From contig JALNQF010000042.1 in NCBI GenBank assembly GCA_028456385.1, positions 225,446 to 289,445 of the forward strand: a stretch of DNA of 64,000 nucleotides, written 5' to 3'. The position numbers were made by a program, and so were the translations under genes. This DNA is from Ophiosphaerella korrae (taxonomy: Eukaryota; Ascomycota; Dothideomycetes; Pleosporales; Phaeosphaeriaceae). Below, piece after piece: positions 44,913 to 56,399 of this stretch. Under the pieces are notes generated by a model, which saw only the letters and a list, made by a program, of their open reading frames with translations, was not told the origin of the DNA and ran no database searches. Numbering within the stretch: position 1 is the stretch's first letter; each line of letters starts with the position of its first letter.

Positions 44913-45373
44913 TGTTATAGTAGTAACAAGAGAAACTAAAATAGAACTAATTAGTCTACGCTTAGCTACTAACGAAGCATAGGATAAGTAAGGTAACGAC
45001 CTATAGGACAATAAGTTTAATTAGGAAGCTAACTACAATATAGATACGTAATAGATTTATAAATTCGCGATCTTAGTAAACACGAAGCTACGAAGCTATT
45101 ATATAACAAATTCGTAAATTCGCGATCTTAGCAAATACGAAGTAACGAAGCTGCTAAGATATTATTACTATATAGTTAGTAGCAATACGCATCGTTAGGA
45201 TAGTATTAGCAATTTAATCCTTTAACTACAGAACGCTAATACAAGACAGTTACAAAACATCTTCTATTGTTTATAGTTATTGTAGATCCCTACACAAACT
45301 TTTATTATTACCTTATAATCTACTAACTCTTCTAAGACAGGTACCTATAGTTAACAATAGGAGGCCTATTATA
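44913..45373 (+). repeat. Element F 3' LTR
   Basis: 461 bp, TGTTATAGTA to GGCCTATTATA. It is collinear with the 5' LTR, and most differences are C/T or G/A transitions. Confidence 0.9.
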
Positions 45374-46600
45374 TTATATAAAGACTTTTATAGGCTAAGA
45401 GCTCTAAATAGTACTTACTAAAAAGAGTAGTAGATAAGAAAAAAGAGTAGCTAGAGATTCTAAAAGTACTATATAATAAAAGTAGATACTAAAGCTAAGA
45501 AGGAATATAGCGAAAGATCTAGACGTAATATTTCTAGCTAAATATATTTAAAGATATAGAAACCTATATAAAATCTTACTAGGAATATTAATTTTATTTA
45601 CCTTAGATAGTAAAAGAAGAGCTATACCTAAATTAAGGACCTAAAGTCCTATAGAAATAGATTATACTAGATATAGTTTATATACCTAATAGTAAAAGAA
45701 GTAAAAGATATATAATTATATATTAAGACTTTATAAGCTTATATATAGAGGCTAAAGCTCTTAAAGTTAATATATTAGAAGTTATTATAAAGTTCTTAAA
45801 ACAAGATATATTCTTAAGATAAGAAGTACTATTTAAAATAATAGTAGATAGAAGACTAGAAAATAAAGGACTAGTTACTAACTTTACTTACTTATATAGT
45901 ACCTAAAAGGTTATTAGAAGTACTTATTACTCTTAAAGCTAAAGAATAATTAAAAGAGGCTATAAAGAGTTAGTAGCTACCTTCTAAAAGATTAAAGGTA
46001 ATTAGGTAGATAATCTACTCTACGCGCTATAAGTAGATAGAGTTATAGTAAAATATAGTACTAGAGAGATACTAATATACCTTATATATAGCTAGGAATA
46101 AGTCCTACCTATTAAACTCTACGTCTCTATATAGTAAACTCTCTTATAGTTAGAAGTTTATAATACTACTATACTCTTAGTATTATAAGCCTAGTAGTTT
46201 AATAAATATAATAATAGACTCTAAAAAGCTATAGATTGTATAATTAGGCTAAGAGAAGAAAGTAAAGAATAGTTTAATACTAAAAGGATATTATATATAA
46301 AAAATATACTTAAGAGAATATTAGTACTTATCTAAAACTTATTTAGTAACTAGAATAAATCTAGATAGTAGAAACTCTAACCTTAGTAGAAGGGCCCTTA
46401 TTAAGTTATCTAGTTATATCCCTCTAAATAGTACTAGCTTACTAACCTAGATAGTATAAAGTTTAGAAACTATACTCTAAGAGTAAGAGTAGTAGAATTC
46501 TACTAGCGAAGCTAGTAGGAACTAATAAATATCTTAGAAAATTTAGAGCTAAAAGCTAAAGATTTTATAGTTAGATAAAAAGAAGAGTAAGCTTTACTTA
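45374..46600 (+). mobile_element. Element J: Gypsy integrase remnant of another lineage
   Basis: Plus strand, unrelated to the chromovirus copies. Reading through TAG/TAA stops, it shows integrase core words (NKGLVTNFTYLY, then the region equivalent to TYY.QANGIIERG, then VDNLLYAL-stop-VDRVIVKYSTRE) and a C-terminal part (QFNKYNNRLQKAIDCIIRL, NYTLRVRVVEFY). No LTR or reverse transcriptase is attached on the left, because element F abuts it at 45373. It is thus a 5'-truncated relic. Confidence 0.55.
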
Positions 46601-49600
46601 ACGCTAAAGAGTAACCTAAAGGAGTATTAGACAAACTAGTACTAATAGAGCTAGTATTTAGAAAGTAAAGTAAGTAAGTACAAGAATAATATAGATAGGA
46701 CTTACTATTACTAGTATAAACTTATTAGCTATAATTAGTTTAAATCCTAGTATAAAAGCCTAAATTTAATTTAGCTAACTTTAAATTCTTTGTATAAAAG
46801 AAACCTAATAAGGAAATTAATTTTAGCTAAAGATTAGCTAAAAATTTTAAATAGGAGAGGGAATAAGTAGGTATTATAAGTAAATAAGAGAATTAGTAAT
46901 AAGAGAAAAAGAACTTAGTTAATTTTCTCTAAAAATAAATAACTAAAAAGGCCTTAGTATTTAAATACTAAGAAGAAAAACCCTATATTACTTATTATTA
47001 CTAATTACTATCTTTAGAACTAGAAGAAAAAGCTTAAGTAGTAAGAAGACTTCTAAGACTAAACCTAGGTAGCTAAAAGTAAATACTACTTAGATAATAA
47101 GTATAATAGTAATCCTAATTCTAAAACTAAAGATCTTAAAGTAAAAGGCTAAAAGAATACTAAAGAGGTAAAAAGAGTATAAAAATAAAAAACTAAAGGC
47201 CCTTAGAAAGAGAAGTAGAGGAGCCTAAACTTATTATATTAAATTAAGAATAGACTAGAGTAAGAATACTACTACTAGAAAGTAGAGTACAAAGAGGAGA
47301 AGTTAAAAGAGTAGTTAGATAGTAGCTAAAAGTAAAAGTAAAAGTAGTAAAAAACTTAATAAAGTATTTATAAGTATATTCTAAACTTTTATTAAGACCT
47401 AGGTAACTTATATCTAACTCTAGGTTAGTAAAGTAAGAAAGGCGTAAAGGCGTACCTTATAAGGCCTAAAGAGCTAGTAGTTAATAGAGAGAATTTAGAG
47501 TAGTATAAAAGCTTAAAAGTAAGCTAAAACTACTAGAAGAAGCGCTTTAAGAGTGTTTACTAATACTAGAAAAAGATAAAGAGTAAGAGAAACTAGAGAG
47601 AACTTAATAAACAAGGGCCTTATCTACTATAGAGAAAATAGTAGGTAGAAAATTATTAGACTTACTCTTAGGTATAGTACAACCCTAAAGACGCTAGCTA
47701 TAGGCTTACTAGTAAAAAGGATTATTAGTAAGGCTATAAAGATAACTAGAAGTCTTAGAGTTATTATCTTTAAGCTTATCTATACTATATACTACTAGGT
47801 AAGCTCTAAGCCTATAAAAACGTACTAGTTTACTAGGCGTTATAAAAAGATACCTATAGGCTACTTAATAACTTAGAGAAACGTTTTAGTAAATAAGATA
47901 CTAAATATTAGCTACTATAGTATTACGCGTAAAGGGCGTAGTAATAAAGTAGCTAGAAGACTAAGTAGCTATAAGAATAAAAGTATTAGCGTAAGTACGC
48001 TCTTACTTAAAGAGCTTAGTAATATAGTAGTAACTCTTAGTAAAACCTTTAACTTAAAAAAGTACTTACTTACGTTTAGCTACTAGACTACTAAAAACGC
48101 GTTAGCTAAGCTCTAAAAGACTATTAGGATAAGATTAAGTAAAAAGAAAAATAAAGTTAAAGACTTACTTAACTTATAATTATAGCCCTAAATATAATAA
48201 TAAATATAGAAGCTATTAAAGTAGATAATACCTTTATTATTAAAGAAAATAGAGTATCTAATACTACTACAAATATAGGTAGTATAGCTACAATTACTTT
48301 CTTCTTTAGAACTATAAGCTATAGCCTTATTAGAGCCTAGTAGTAGTAGCTCTAGTAGTAAGGCCCTATAAAAGCTAATAGTCTTCTAAGTATACTAACC
48401 TATATAGACTATAGCCTTATAATAGGCTTATATCTCTTAAAGATTATTAATTAAAGAAGGATCTTATAAGTACGTAGCCTAAGTAGCTAAAAAGTTTTAA
48501 GTAAGTATTCTTTAACTCTTATAATAGCGTACCTAATAGTATAGCTAGTAAAAGAGAGACTAAAAGCTATTAGAAGTATAGAAAAAGCTATTAGGGTTAT
48601 AAGAATAAATATTATAGAGACTATTCTACTAGTAAGCTCTATTCTTATACTTATTATAGTAAGTATATATAAACTCTTAGATAAAAGAAAGAAGCTAGCT
48701 AAAGTTATACTCTTTAAAGATATTAAGAGCTTAGTTAAAAAGGTTATAAAGTAAGTTAAGTAAGAGAGAGTAGTTAAGGAAATAAGTAATAACTAAGAGA
48801 AAAGCGTAGTTAGTAAGACCTAAGAGCCTATAGGTAAGAAAGATAGATACTTACTCTTATACTAAAAATAATATATTATAGAAATAGAGTAAGAAGCCCT
48901 ACTCTTAGTTTAATAGTAACTTAAAGGTAGTCTACCTAAGTTACAAGGTAGCTAAGAAAGATTATTACTACTATAGTTACTCTAGCTAAGCTAGCTAGCT
49001 ATATAAAACTTAGGTTAGAAGTTAAGAGTAACTATAATAATTAAAGTAGAAAGTAAATAAAAGAATAGAGCTAAGAAACTAGTAAAAGAGTATAGAGTAG
49101 CTAAGATAAGCTTAAAGAAGAGAAAAAGAAAATAGAATAAAAAATAAGGAGATAAAGTTTAAGTACGCTTTTAGAGAGTATTTATAACTTTACTAAAAAT
49201 TATAGAAGTAAATAACTATAAGAGCCTAACTACTAGTAAAAACATTTAAATATAGAGCCTAAAAGCCTTATACTAGCTTAACTAATAAATATATATATAT
49301 AAGAAAAGAGCTAGCTATTAAAAATTAATAAGTAAGAGAAGAATTTAGTAAGTAAAGATATATTAAGTAAAAGAACTATTATAAAAAGGTAAAAACTACT
49401 ATAGCTTATAAAACGTGCGTAAAAAGAAATAGTAAGAAGATAGGTAGCTACTACTACAAGCTATATAACACGTCTATACAAAAATTTTATTAAATAACCT
49501 AGAAACTATATAAATACTCTATAAACGACCTCTTAGATATTAGATCTAGAGCTCTTAGGAAAAAAGTATTATAAGTAGAAGATAAAAGTAGTATTTTTAA
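46601..49600. other. RIP-degraded repeat sequence, unassigned
   Basis: 3 kb of AT-rich sequence with stops in all frames. Plus-strand stretches rich in Lys, Glu and Gln (for example around 47.9-48.1 kb and 48.7-49.2 kb) look like a converted gag or structural protein, but I found no diagnostic motif. It may belong to element J (3' part) or element G (5' part). Confidence 0.4.
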
Positions 49601-52600
49601 AGTCCTAAGCTATAGACGCTCTAAAATAAAAATAATAGCTAATATAAGAAAATAGAGGTAGTATAACTTAAGCTTTATATAGGTAATAGTGCTAATAAAG
49701 CTAGCGTTCTCTTAGAGTAAGCCTAAGTAGGTTGTAGCTATAGCTAGAGTTAGATTAGTAGTTTATAGATAATATATAGTAATTAATACCTAAAGGGCTA
49801 TAAGTTATTTAAGAGGAAGAAAGCTCTTAGAGACTTAATATCTTTATTCTCTTTTGTTAATATTAATATTTTAGCTAAAAAGCCTAAGTTACTCTCTAAC
49901 TATATATATAGTTAGCGCTAGATACTAGACTATTTATAAGGTAGGGCTAAATTATAAATCTAAATTATTTTAGATCTAATAGTTTAAGTACCTTGTAGCT
50001 AATAAAATAAGAAAGGAGTTTATAGGTTAAAGTAGGTTTTACTCTCTCTCTAGGCTAAAAGCTCTTAATTAAGTATAGTAGCTTAATAGGACTAAGCTCT
50101 ATTTAAGAGAGAAAGTATATAGTAGAGTATTATAAAGAAAAGAATAGTAAAAAAAGAGTAGGTAGTTACTAAAGAAATATAAGTACTAAGAGCTTATAAA
50201 GAAGTAAACTATTAAGGAGGAGAAGTAAGAAAGAGTAGCTAATAGGCTTTTAGGTTATAAGATATAACTTATAGGAGGGTAAATAATATTTAGAGTTAGT
50301 TTAGCTAATAAAGTTTAAGATCTCTAAGACTAATAAGCTCTTAGGCCCTAAATCTATATTAAGTATATAACCTTATAATACTAGTAAAAAAGCTACTATA
50401 ATTAAAACTAAGAACTCTAAAATAATTTTATACTAAGGCTATAGAAAGATAAGTATTAGGAAGCTAGACTATACTACTTATAAATAAATAAAAGCTACTA
50501 GATCTAAGATACCTACTAATACTATAAACTACTATATAGCTACTTATATAGTAATAGACTCTAAAATAGATATAGAAATAGAGAACTAATTCTTTAAATA
50601 TAACCCCTAACTAGATATAGAGCTAGAACTAGAGCCTAACTTAGACTAGGATTTAGAAAACAACGTTCCCTAGGCCTAAAGCCTTAACCTAGAGATTATA
50701 TAAACTAGAAGAGCGTAATTAACTACTAAAGTATAACTTTTAGTATAGCTATATCCTATATACTTACCTATAGAATATAGATAGTCTAGTATAAGAAACT
50801 ACTAACTAATCTAATAGAAGCTAAGCTAAACTAATTCTTATTTACTAGCTTCTTAAGTAAAGACCTTATAGCACCCTATATAGCTAGAACCCTAGCTAAT
50901 AATAGAGCTAACGTAAACTTTATTTAATAAAAATTTACCTAGAAAACTATAAAATTATAAACTATCTAGCTACCTTAACTTATTATCTATAAAAGATATA
51001 ATAGTTCTCTATTTAAGTCTATTACGTATTAAGTTAAGTTTTCCTTATAAGTAAGCGTATATATTAAATAGACCTCTACTTATATTATTAAAAACGTAAG
51101 CTAATTTAACTTTATTTTAGGATTTATATAGTATAAGGCTTATACTATTAAACCTAACTACTACTATAGAATATTATTATTCTCTAATACTTACTACTAA
51201 TAGTACTACTAGATAACTAACAAAATCTTCTTAGTAGTATACTATAGTATACCTAGATATTACTCTACTATAGCTTTAAAGAAGCTAGTACTTAAACTAT
51301 TATCTACTCTTATAGAGCCCCTAAGTAAGTACCCTAATAAGTATAAATAAAACTTGTTAATAGATATTTAAACTATTAGTTATTGTATAATTAAGGCCTT
51401 TACTAGAAGAAGTAGATATATACTTATAGTACTTACCTTAGATAGAATACTACTACTAGTATACTACTATAAAGTAGCTAAAAAAGTAGATTATACGTAA
51501 TTTTATAAACTACTACTTATAGTAAAGCTTAAAGATATCTTATTTATAAAACTACTCTAACTATATTAAGACCTAATACTTTATTTTAATAAAAAAGCTA
51601 CTAAGGAACTTCTCTCTTATAAGCTATATAACCTAGAAATTACTTTTAAACCTAGTGTAAAAATTCTAGACACTAAACTTTACTTTTTTACTAAAAAATA
51701 AGATAAAGTAATCTAGAAATATATCTAAGAAATAGAAGGTAAGGGCTTTATTAGTAAATACAGCTCCTTAGCTAAGAATAACTTACTAATTATAGCTAAA
51801 CTAGATAGTAGCTTATAAGTCTATATAAACTACTACAAGCTAAATAAATCTACTATTAAAGACTAGTACTTTATTCTATTTATTAGGGAAATACTAGCCT
51901 ACTTAAATAAAGTAAAGATTTTCTCTAAATTTAATATAATATACGCCTTTTACTACTTACGTATCGCCCTAAATTTAATATAGCTAACTATATTTATTAC
52001 CTATTTTAGTATATATACCTATAAGGTAGTACTTTTTAGCTTTACTAACGTACTAGCTACTTTCTAGTATACTATTAACTTAGCCCTACTAGAATATTTA
52101 GATAACTTCTATACTATATATATAGATAATATCTTAATATACTCTAATAATAAAATAGACTATATCTAGTATATTTATAAAGTACTTATATAACTAAAAA
52201 AGTAAAGCTTCTATATAGACTCTAAAAAATCTAGCTTCTTTGCTACCTTAGTTAAGTTTTTAGGTATAATTATCTCTAATAAAGAAATTATAATAGATCT
52301 CTTTAAAGTTAAAGCTATCTAAGAGTAAAAAATACTAAAGACTACTAAAGAAGTCCTAGCCTTTCTAAGCTATACTAGATTTCTCTAGCGCTTTATTAAG
52401 GATTACTTAAGCCTTACCTTACTACTTACTAAGTTAATTAAGTCTAAGGTTATTACTAAACTTACTAAAGGAGATAGGCTACTCCTTTAAAAAACCTAGT
52501 ATAAGCCTTTTACAATTACCTAAGAATATATAGACGCTTTTAATAAACTAAAAGCTACTTTCTAGTTAAGTATAGTCTTACTTTACTTTAACTCTTTAAA

Positions 52601-55600
52601 ACTAATCTATATCTAAACTAATACCTCTAGGTAGGCCTTAGGTAGAGTAATAAGCTAACTAAACTAAGATAGAATCTAATAGCTAGTTAGCTTCTTCTTA
52701 AAAAAATATACCCTAGTAGAATATAATTATAATATCTATAACCTAGAACTTATAGCTATAATCTAAGTATTTAAAGAATAGAAACTAGAGCTTATAGGTA
52801 GTTTATATATAATCTATATTATAATAAACTACTATAATTTAGAAACTTTTATAATAACTAAAAAGCTTAATTACTACTAGGCCTACTAGTTATTATTCTT
52901 ATCCTAATTTAATTTCTATATTAAATACGCACCTAGTAATATAAACAAGGTTATAGACGCCCTAAGCTACTAACTATAAGATTACTCTATAGATAATTCT
53001 AATCTACAAGTATTAGGAGCTAACTAAATTATCTTAAGCCTTTAAGTCCTAGCCCTAGGCGTAAAACCTACGCTAAATATAGTAATTTATACTCTAAGCC
53101 TTATAGACTTATAAAAGCTAGATAGATTTATACTAAAATAAGCTACTATAGTATATACCTACCTTTACTATATTATAAGAATAAAACCTAAATTAGTAAA
53201 CTTACTAGAAGATTTTCTACTACTTTATAATAGAGAACTAGACCTAGAACTCTTACTATATATTATTAACTTACGCCTAATAGAAGAATTACTAGATATA
53301 GCGTACTTAGAAAACTATATAGCCTAAGCTATATTTACTACTATAGATAGTAGATAATAAAAACTAATAAAAGCCTTCTATAAAGTAAAATACTACTTCT
53401 TATATACTAATATTAGCTCTACTAGATTAAAGAAAAAAAAGTACTTTTAGGTTAATAAAACGCGTCTATATATCTCCTTAAACGCTTATCTATACTACTA
53501 AATCTTTAATTTATACTATAACTATTAGTTAGTAGGCTATAAAAAACTTTATAGTATACTATATCTAATATATAAGTACTATTATTAGCTTAAGATACTT
53601 TAAGCTATTAAGTAATTTTATAATATATACCTAATCTACTACTATATAAAGAACTTATAAGATAGTAAACTTAGTTACTTCTAACTTATACTAATTCTCT
53701 ACGTACCCTAGACTAATATCTTAGTAGACTATATCTAAGCCTTACTAACTAGTAAAAACAGTAGCTAGATTTATAAATATATCCTAGTAATTTACTACTG
53801 TCTTATAAAAAGATACTATTTCTTCTCTTATAAGTCTCTAAAACCTAAAAAAGCTACTTAATATTTTATATCTATTTTTAAGCTTTATAGAGTCCTAATA
53901 AATATTATATCTAATAGAGAGATAACTTTTATTAACTAATTTTAGTACTATATATATAAACGCCTCTATATTACGTAAAAGCTTTTAACTATATACTACC
54001 TAGAAACTAATAGCTAAACTAAGTAAGTAAATTAAGCTTAAGAGATTATTCTAAGGTAATACGTTAACTATGCATAAAATAACTAGGTAGCCTAGCTAAA
54101 CGTAGCTAAGTTCTAAGTAAATAATACTATTAATATATCTATTAAGATAACTCTATTTCTTATAAATCTAGGGTATTACCTCTATAGTAGTATATACTCT
54201 AGTAAAAATAATAAAGATTAACTAAACCTAGCTTAATATAACTAACGTATATAAGCTAATAAGCTACTTAACGCCTATAGTAACCTAGTAGCCTACTTTA
54301 AAGAAAAAATACTCTAGGTATAATAAGAGTAAGTAGCTTAAGCTAATACCTCTTACTAAAGTAGACTAGTATATAAAGTTAGTAACTAAGCTTATATTAG
54401 TATAGCTAATTAGAGAACTACTTAGCTAACTCTAAAATTAAACTACTAATAGGTAGGCCTATACCTTATTAAGAGAGTTATCTATAATAGTAGAGTATAT
54501 AAGCTAGTACTACTTTAAGAGATACTAAGTATAGGCGTATTTCTAGTCTTTTTTTTAAAACTCTTACGCCCTAAGGATTAGAAGCTCTTACTAGACTAAG
54601 ACTTACTATAGCTAATCTCTATTATTATTACTAATAAAGAAACTAGTAGTATATAAAGAATACTTAGTAGAAGCTATCTTAGACGTACACTTTAAAGAGT
54701 ATAGAAAATATATAAAATAGTACTACTTAGTCTACTAAACTAGCTATAATAAACCTATATAAGAGCTAGTAGAAGAATTTATAAAATATAAAGCTACTTT
54801 TAACTTTTACTAGAACTACCTAGAGAAAGCTAAACTACTAACTCTACGTATACCTAAAAAATAGAGCCCTAATAAAGACGCAACCTATTAAGGTATCTTA
54901 ACCTACTAATAGGTATAAAAAAAGCCCCCTCTAAGGCGTAATTACTACCTTTAACCTTTACTAGAACTACTTAAAGAAGCCTAAAATACTAACTATATAC
55001 CTAAAATAAAGCTTAATAAAGATATAACCTAGTAAAGTACTCTAGCTATTAGTAGGCGTAAAAAAGGCCCTCTAAGGCGTAATTAAAAAACTTTACTACT
55101 AGCTAAAGCTAAATTATAGTGTAAAAATAGTAGGAATAGTTTACTTTAGTTAGCCCTACTACTATAGCTATAACTACTACGCTCCCTTATAACTAGTTAT
55201 ACGTAGGTCTAGTTCGCTATTATAGAATTTACGACTAGCTACTAAATTCCTAGCTAGGGCTACTCTACGCTACCTACTCCTTAATACTTATAAATATTAG
55301 GCTTACTAGGTCCTTTATATTAATAAACCTACTTATTATAAAGCTTATATCTATAGTAAGTACTTATATAGAGATCTAGCGCTATTAAGTTACTTAGTAG
55401 TATTAACTTTACCTTTCCTTATACTATATACAAATACTTTTAGGTTTAATTTTATTAGTGTAAAGTAGAGGTAGTAGAAAAAAGTTTATAGTTAATACGT
55501 TTAATATATAAAAGTTACGTAAGTCTTAATTTTATACTAAAATTAGTAAAAACCTTAGCTTTATACTCTATAAATAACGATTTTAACTCTAAAAATAGTT

Positions 55601-55704
55601 AACCTCCTTAACTCTAGCTACTACTACTACTACCTAATAGGTATTATTAGTTAATTAGAGCCCTTTTTAAGCTCTAGCAATTTACTCTTTAAAAGGAAGG
55701 AGAC
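49601..55704 (+). mobile_element. Element G: second Ty3/Gypsy lineage
   Basis: Plus strand. RT blocks are recognisable through the stops: KSTIKD-stop-YPILFI, KIFSKFNIIYAFYYLRIA, FSFTNVLATF and IYIDNILIYSN (YIDN at 52119-52130). RNase H follows at about 52.5-53.1 kb. An integrase zinc-binding region and core lie at about 53.4-54.1 kb (LQDSKLSYF, ILVDYIQALLTSKN). A purine tract AAAAGGAAGGAGA (55691-55703) suggests that the 3' LTR starts near 55705, though no matching 5' LTR was found. It differs clearly from A-F and H in sequence. Confidence 0.65.
54794..55085 (+). repeat. Tandem duplication in element G, 151-bp and 141-bp units
   Basis: Copy 1 spans 54794-54944 and copy 2 spans 54945-55085. 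Both begin CTACTTTTAAC or CTACCTTTAACC, contain TACTAGAACTACTT-like and TAAGGCGTAATTA-like words in the same order, and end with the latter. They lie downstream of integrase. Confidence 0.6.
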
Positions 55705-56011
55705 GTATAAGAGAGTTATCTCTTATATCTTTTATTTTTGTACTAATATTAGTAAGTTATTAAGACCTTAGAACCTAATAAAAGTAATAAGAGTAAGTAA
55801 GCTTCTATAAGATAGGCGAGGTTAATAAATAAGTTAATTACTAAACTTAATTAATAGTTAGCTCTTATTAGAGTATTATAAGGTACGTAAGTATTAATAG
55901 GTAAATAAGAATCTAATTAAAGTATTAGTTATAATACTCTATTAGAATAAAAAGTAAAGAAGAGACTAAATACAATAGTCTATAAAGGTCTATTAACGTT
56001 CCTATATACTT
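55705..56011. repeat. Possible 3' LTR of element G
   Basis: Follows the purine tract and starts GTATAAGAGAGTTATCTCTTA, a short hairpin-forming end. It has no visible partner and its right border is unclear; called by position only. Confidence 0.3.
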
Positions 56012-56109
56012 ACTATCTAGCGTTTATTTCTAAGTGCTTACTCTAGAGCGTTTGCTCTAGAGTACTTATTCTAGAGCGTTTACTCTAGAGCGTTTACTCT
56101 AGAGCGTTT
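56012..56109 (+). repeat. 14-bp tandem array, seven units
   Basis: Units of the form ACTCTAGAGCGTTT. The first two are degenerate and the last five nearly exact; each intact unit contains the palindrome CTCTAGAG. Confidence 0.85.
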
Positions 56110-56199
56110 ACTACTAAATAGTTATATATCCTACTACGCTATATTACTTAGCCTAATTGCGTATAATATAATAGCTTACCTACTACTTTATATTATAAT

Positions 56200-56350
56200 A
56201 TAAGTTTACAACTTACTAATATTATAAACTTACTAATATTATAAAACTTACTAATATATTAGTAAGTTTATAACTTACTAATATCGTAAACTTACTAATA
56301 TTGCGAACTTACTAATATATTAGTAAGTTTACAACTTACTAATATTTAAC
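56200..56350. repeat. Array of AACTTACTAATAT units with embedded palindromes
   Basis: Seven CTTACTAATAT words recur at about 17-18 base spacing. In two places the unit meets its inverse, forming perfect palindromes (56244-56269, 26 bp; 56306-56329, 24 bp) offset by about 61 bases. This looks like a higher-order repeat. Confidence 0.8.
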
Positions 56351-56399
56351 TACCTTTCTACTTTTAGTTAGCGCTTAGTAAGCTACTAGGTATATATAC

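Larger units (their letters stand above)
38305..45373 (+). mobile_element. Element F: best-preserved Ty3/Gypsy chromovirus
   Basis: 7,069 bp with two 461-bp LTRs that agree in length and layout. Plus orientation. The purine tract AAAAGAGAGAATAG (44899-44912) abuts the 3' LTR. The interior keeps many CpA but few TpG dinucleotides, so it is less RIPped than A, B, D, E and H and is probably the youngest insertion. The left flank is TAATG but the right flank is TTATA, so no clean target duplication is seen. The LTR tandem unit differs from the 54-bp unit of the other copies (it includes AAGCTACGAAGC), marking a distinct subfamily. Confidence 0.9.

Noticed and set aside
44805..45011. 68-codon minus-strand ORF crossing the F purine tract and LTR
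   Set aside because: It spans the LTR boundary, so it is not a gene by itself; part of it may overlap the N-terminal side of the antisense frame reported separately.
14949..45373. CRISPR array suggested by regularly repeated units in the LTRs
   Set aside because: The 54-bp units are immediate tandem repeats inside LTRs without spacers, and the genome is fungal.
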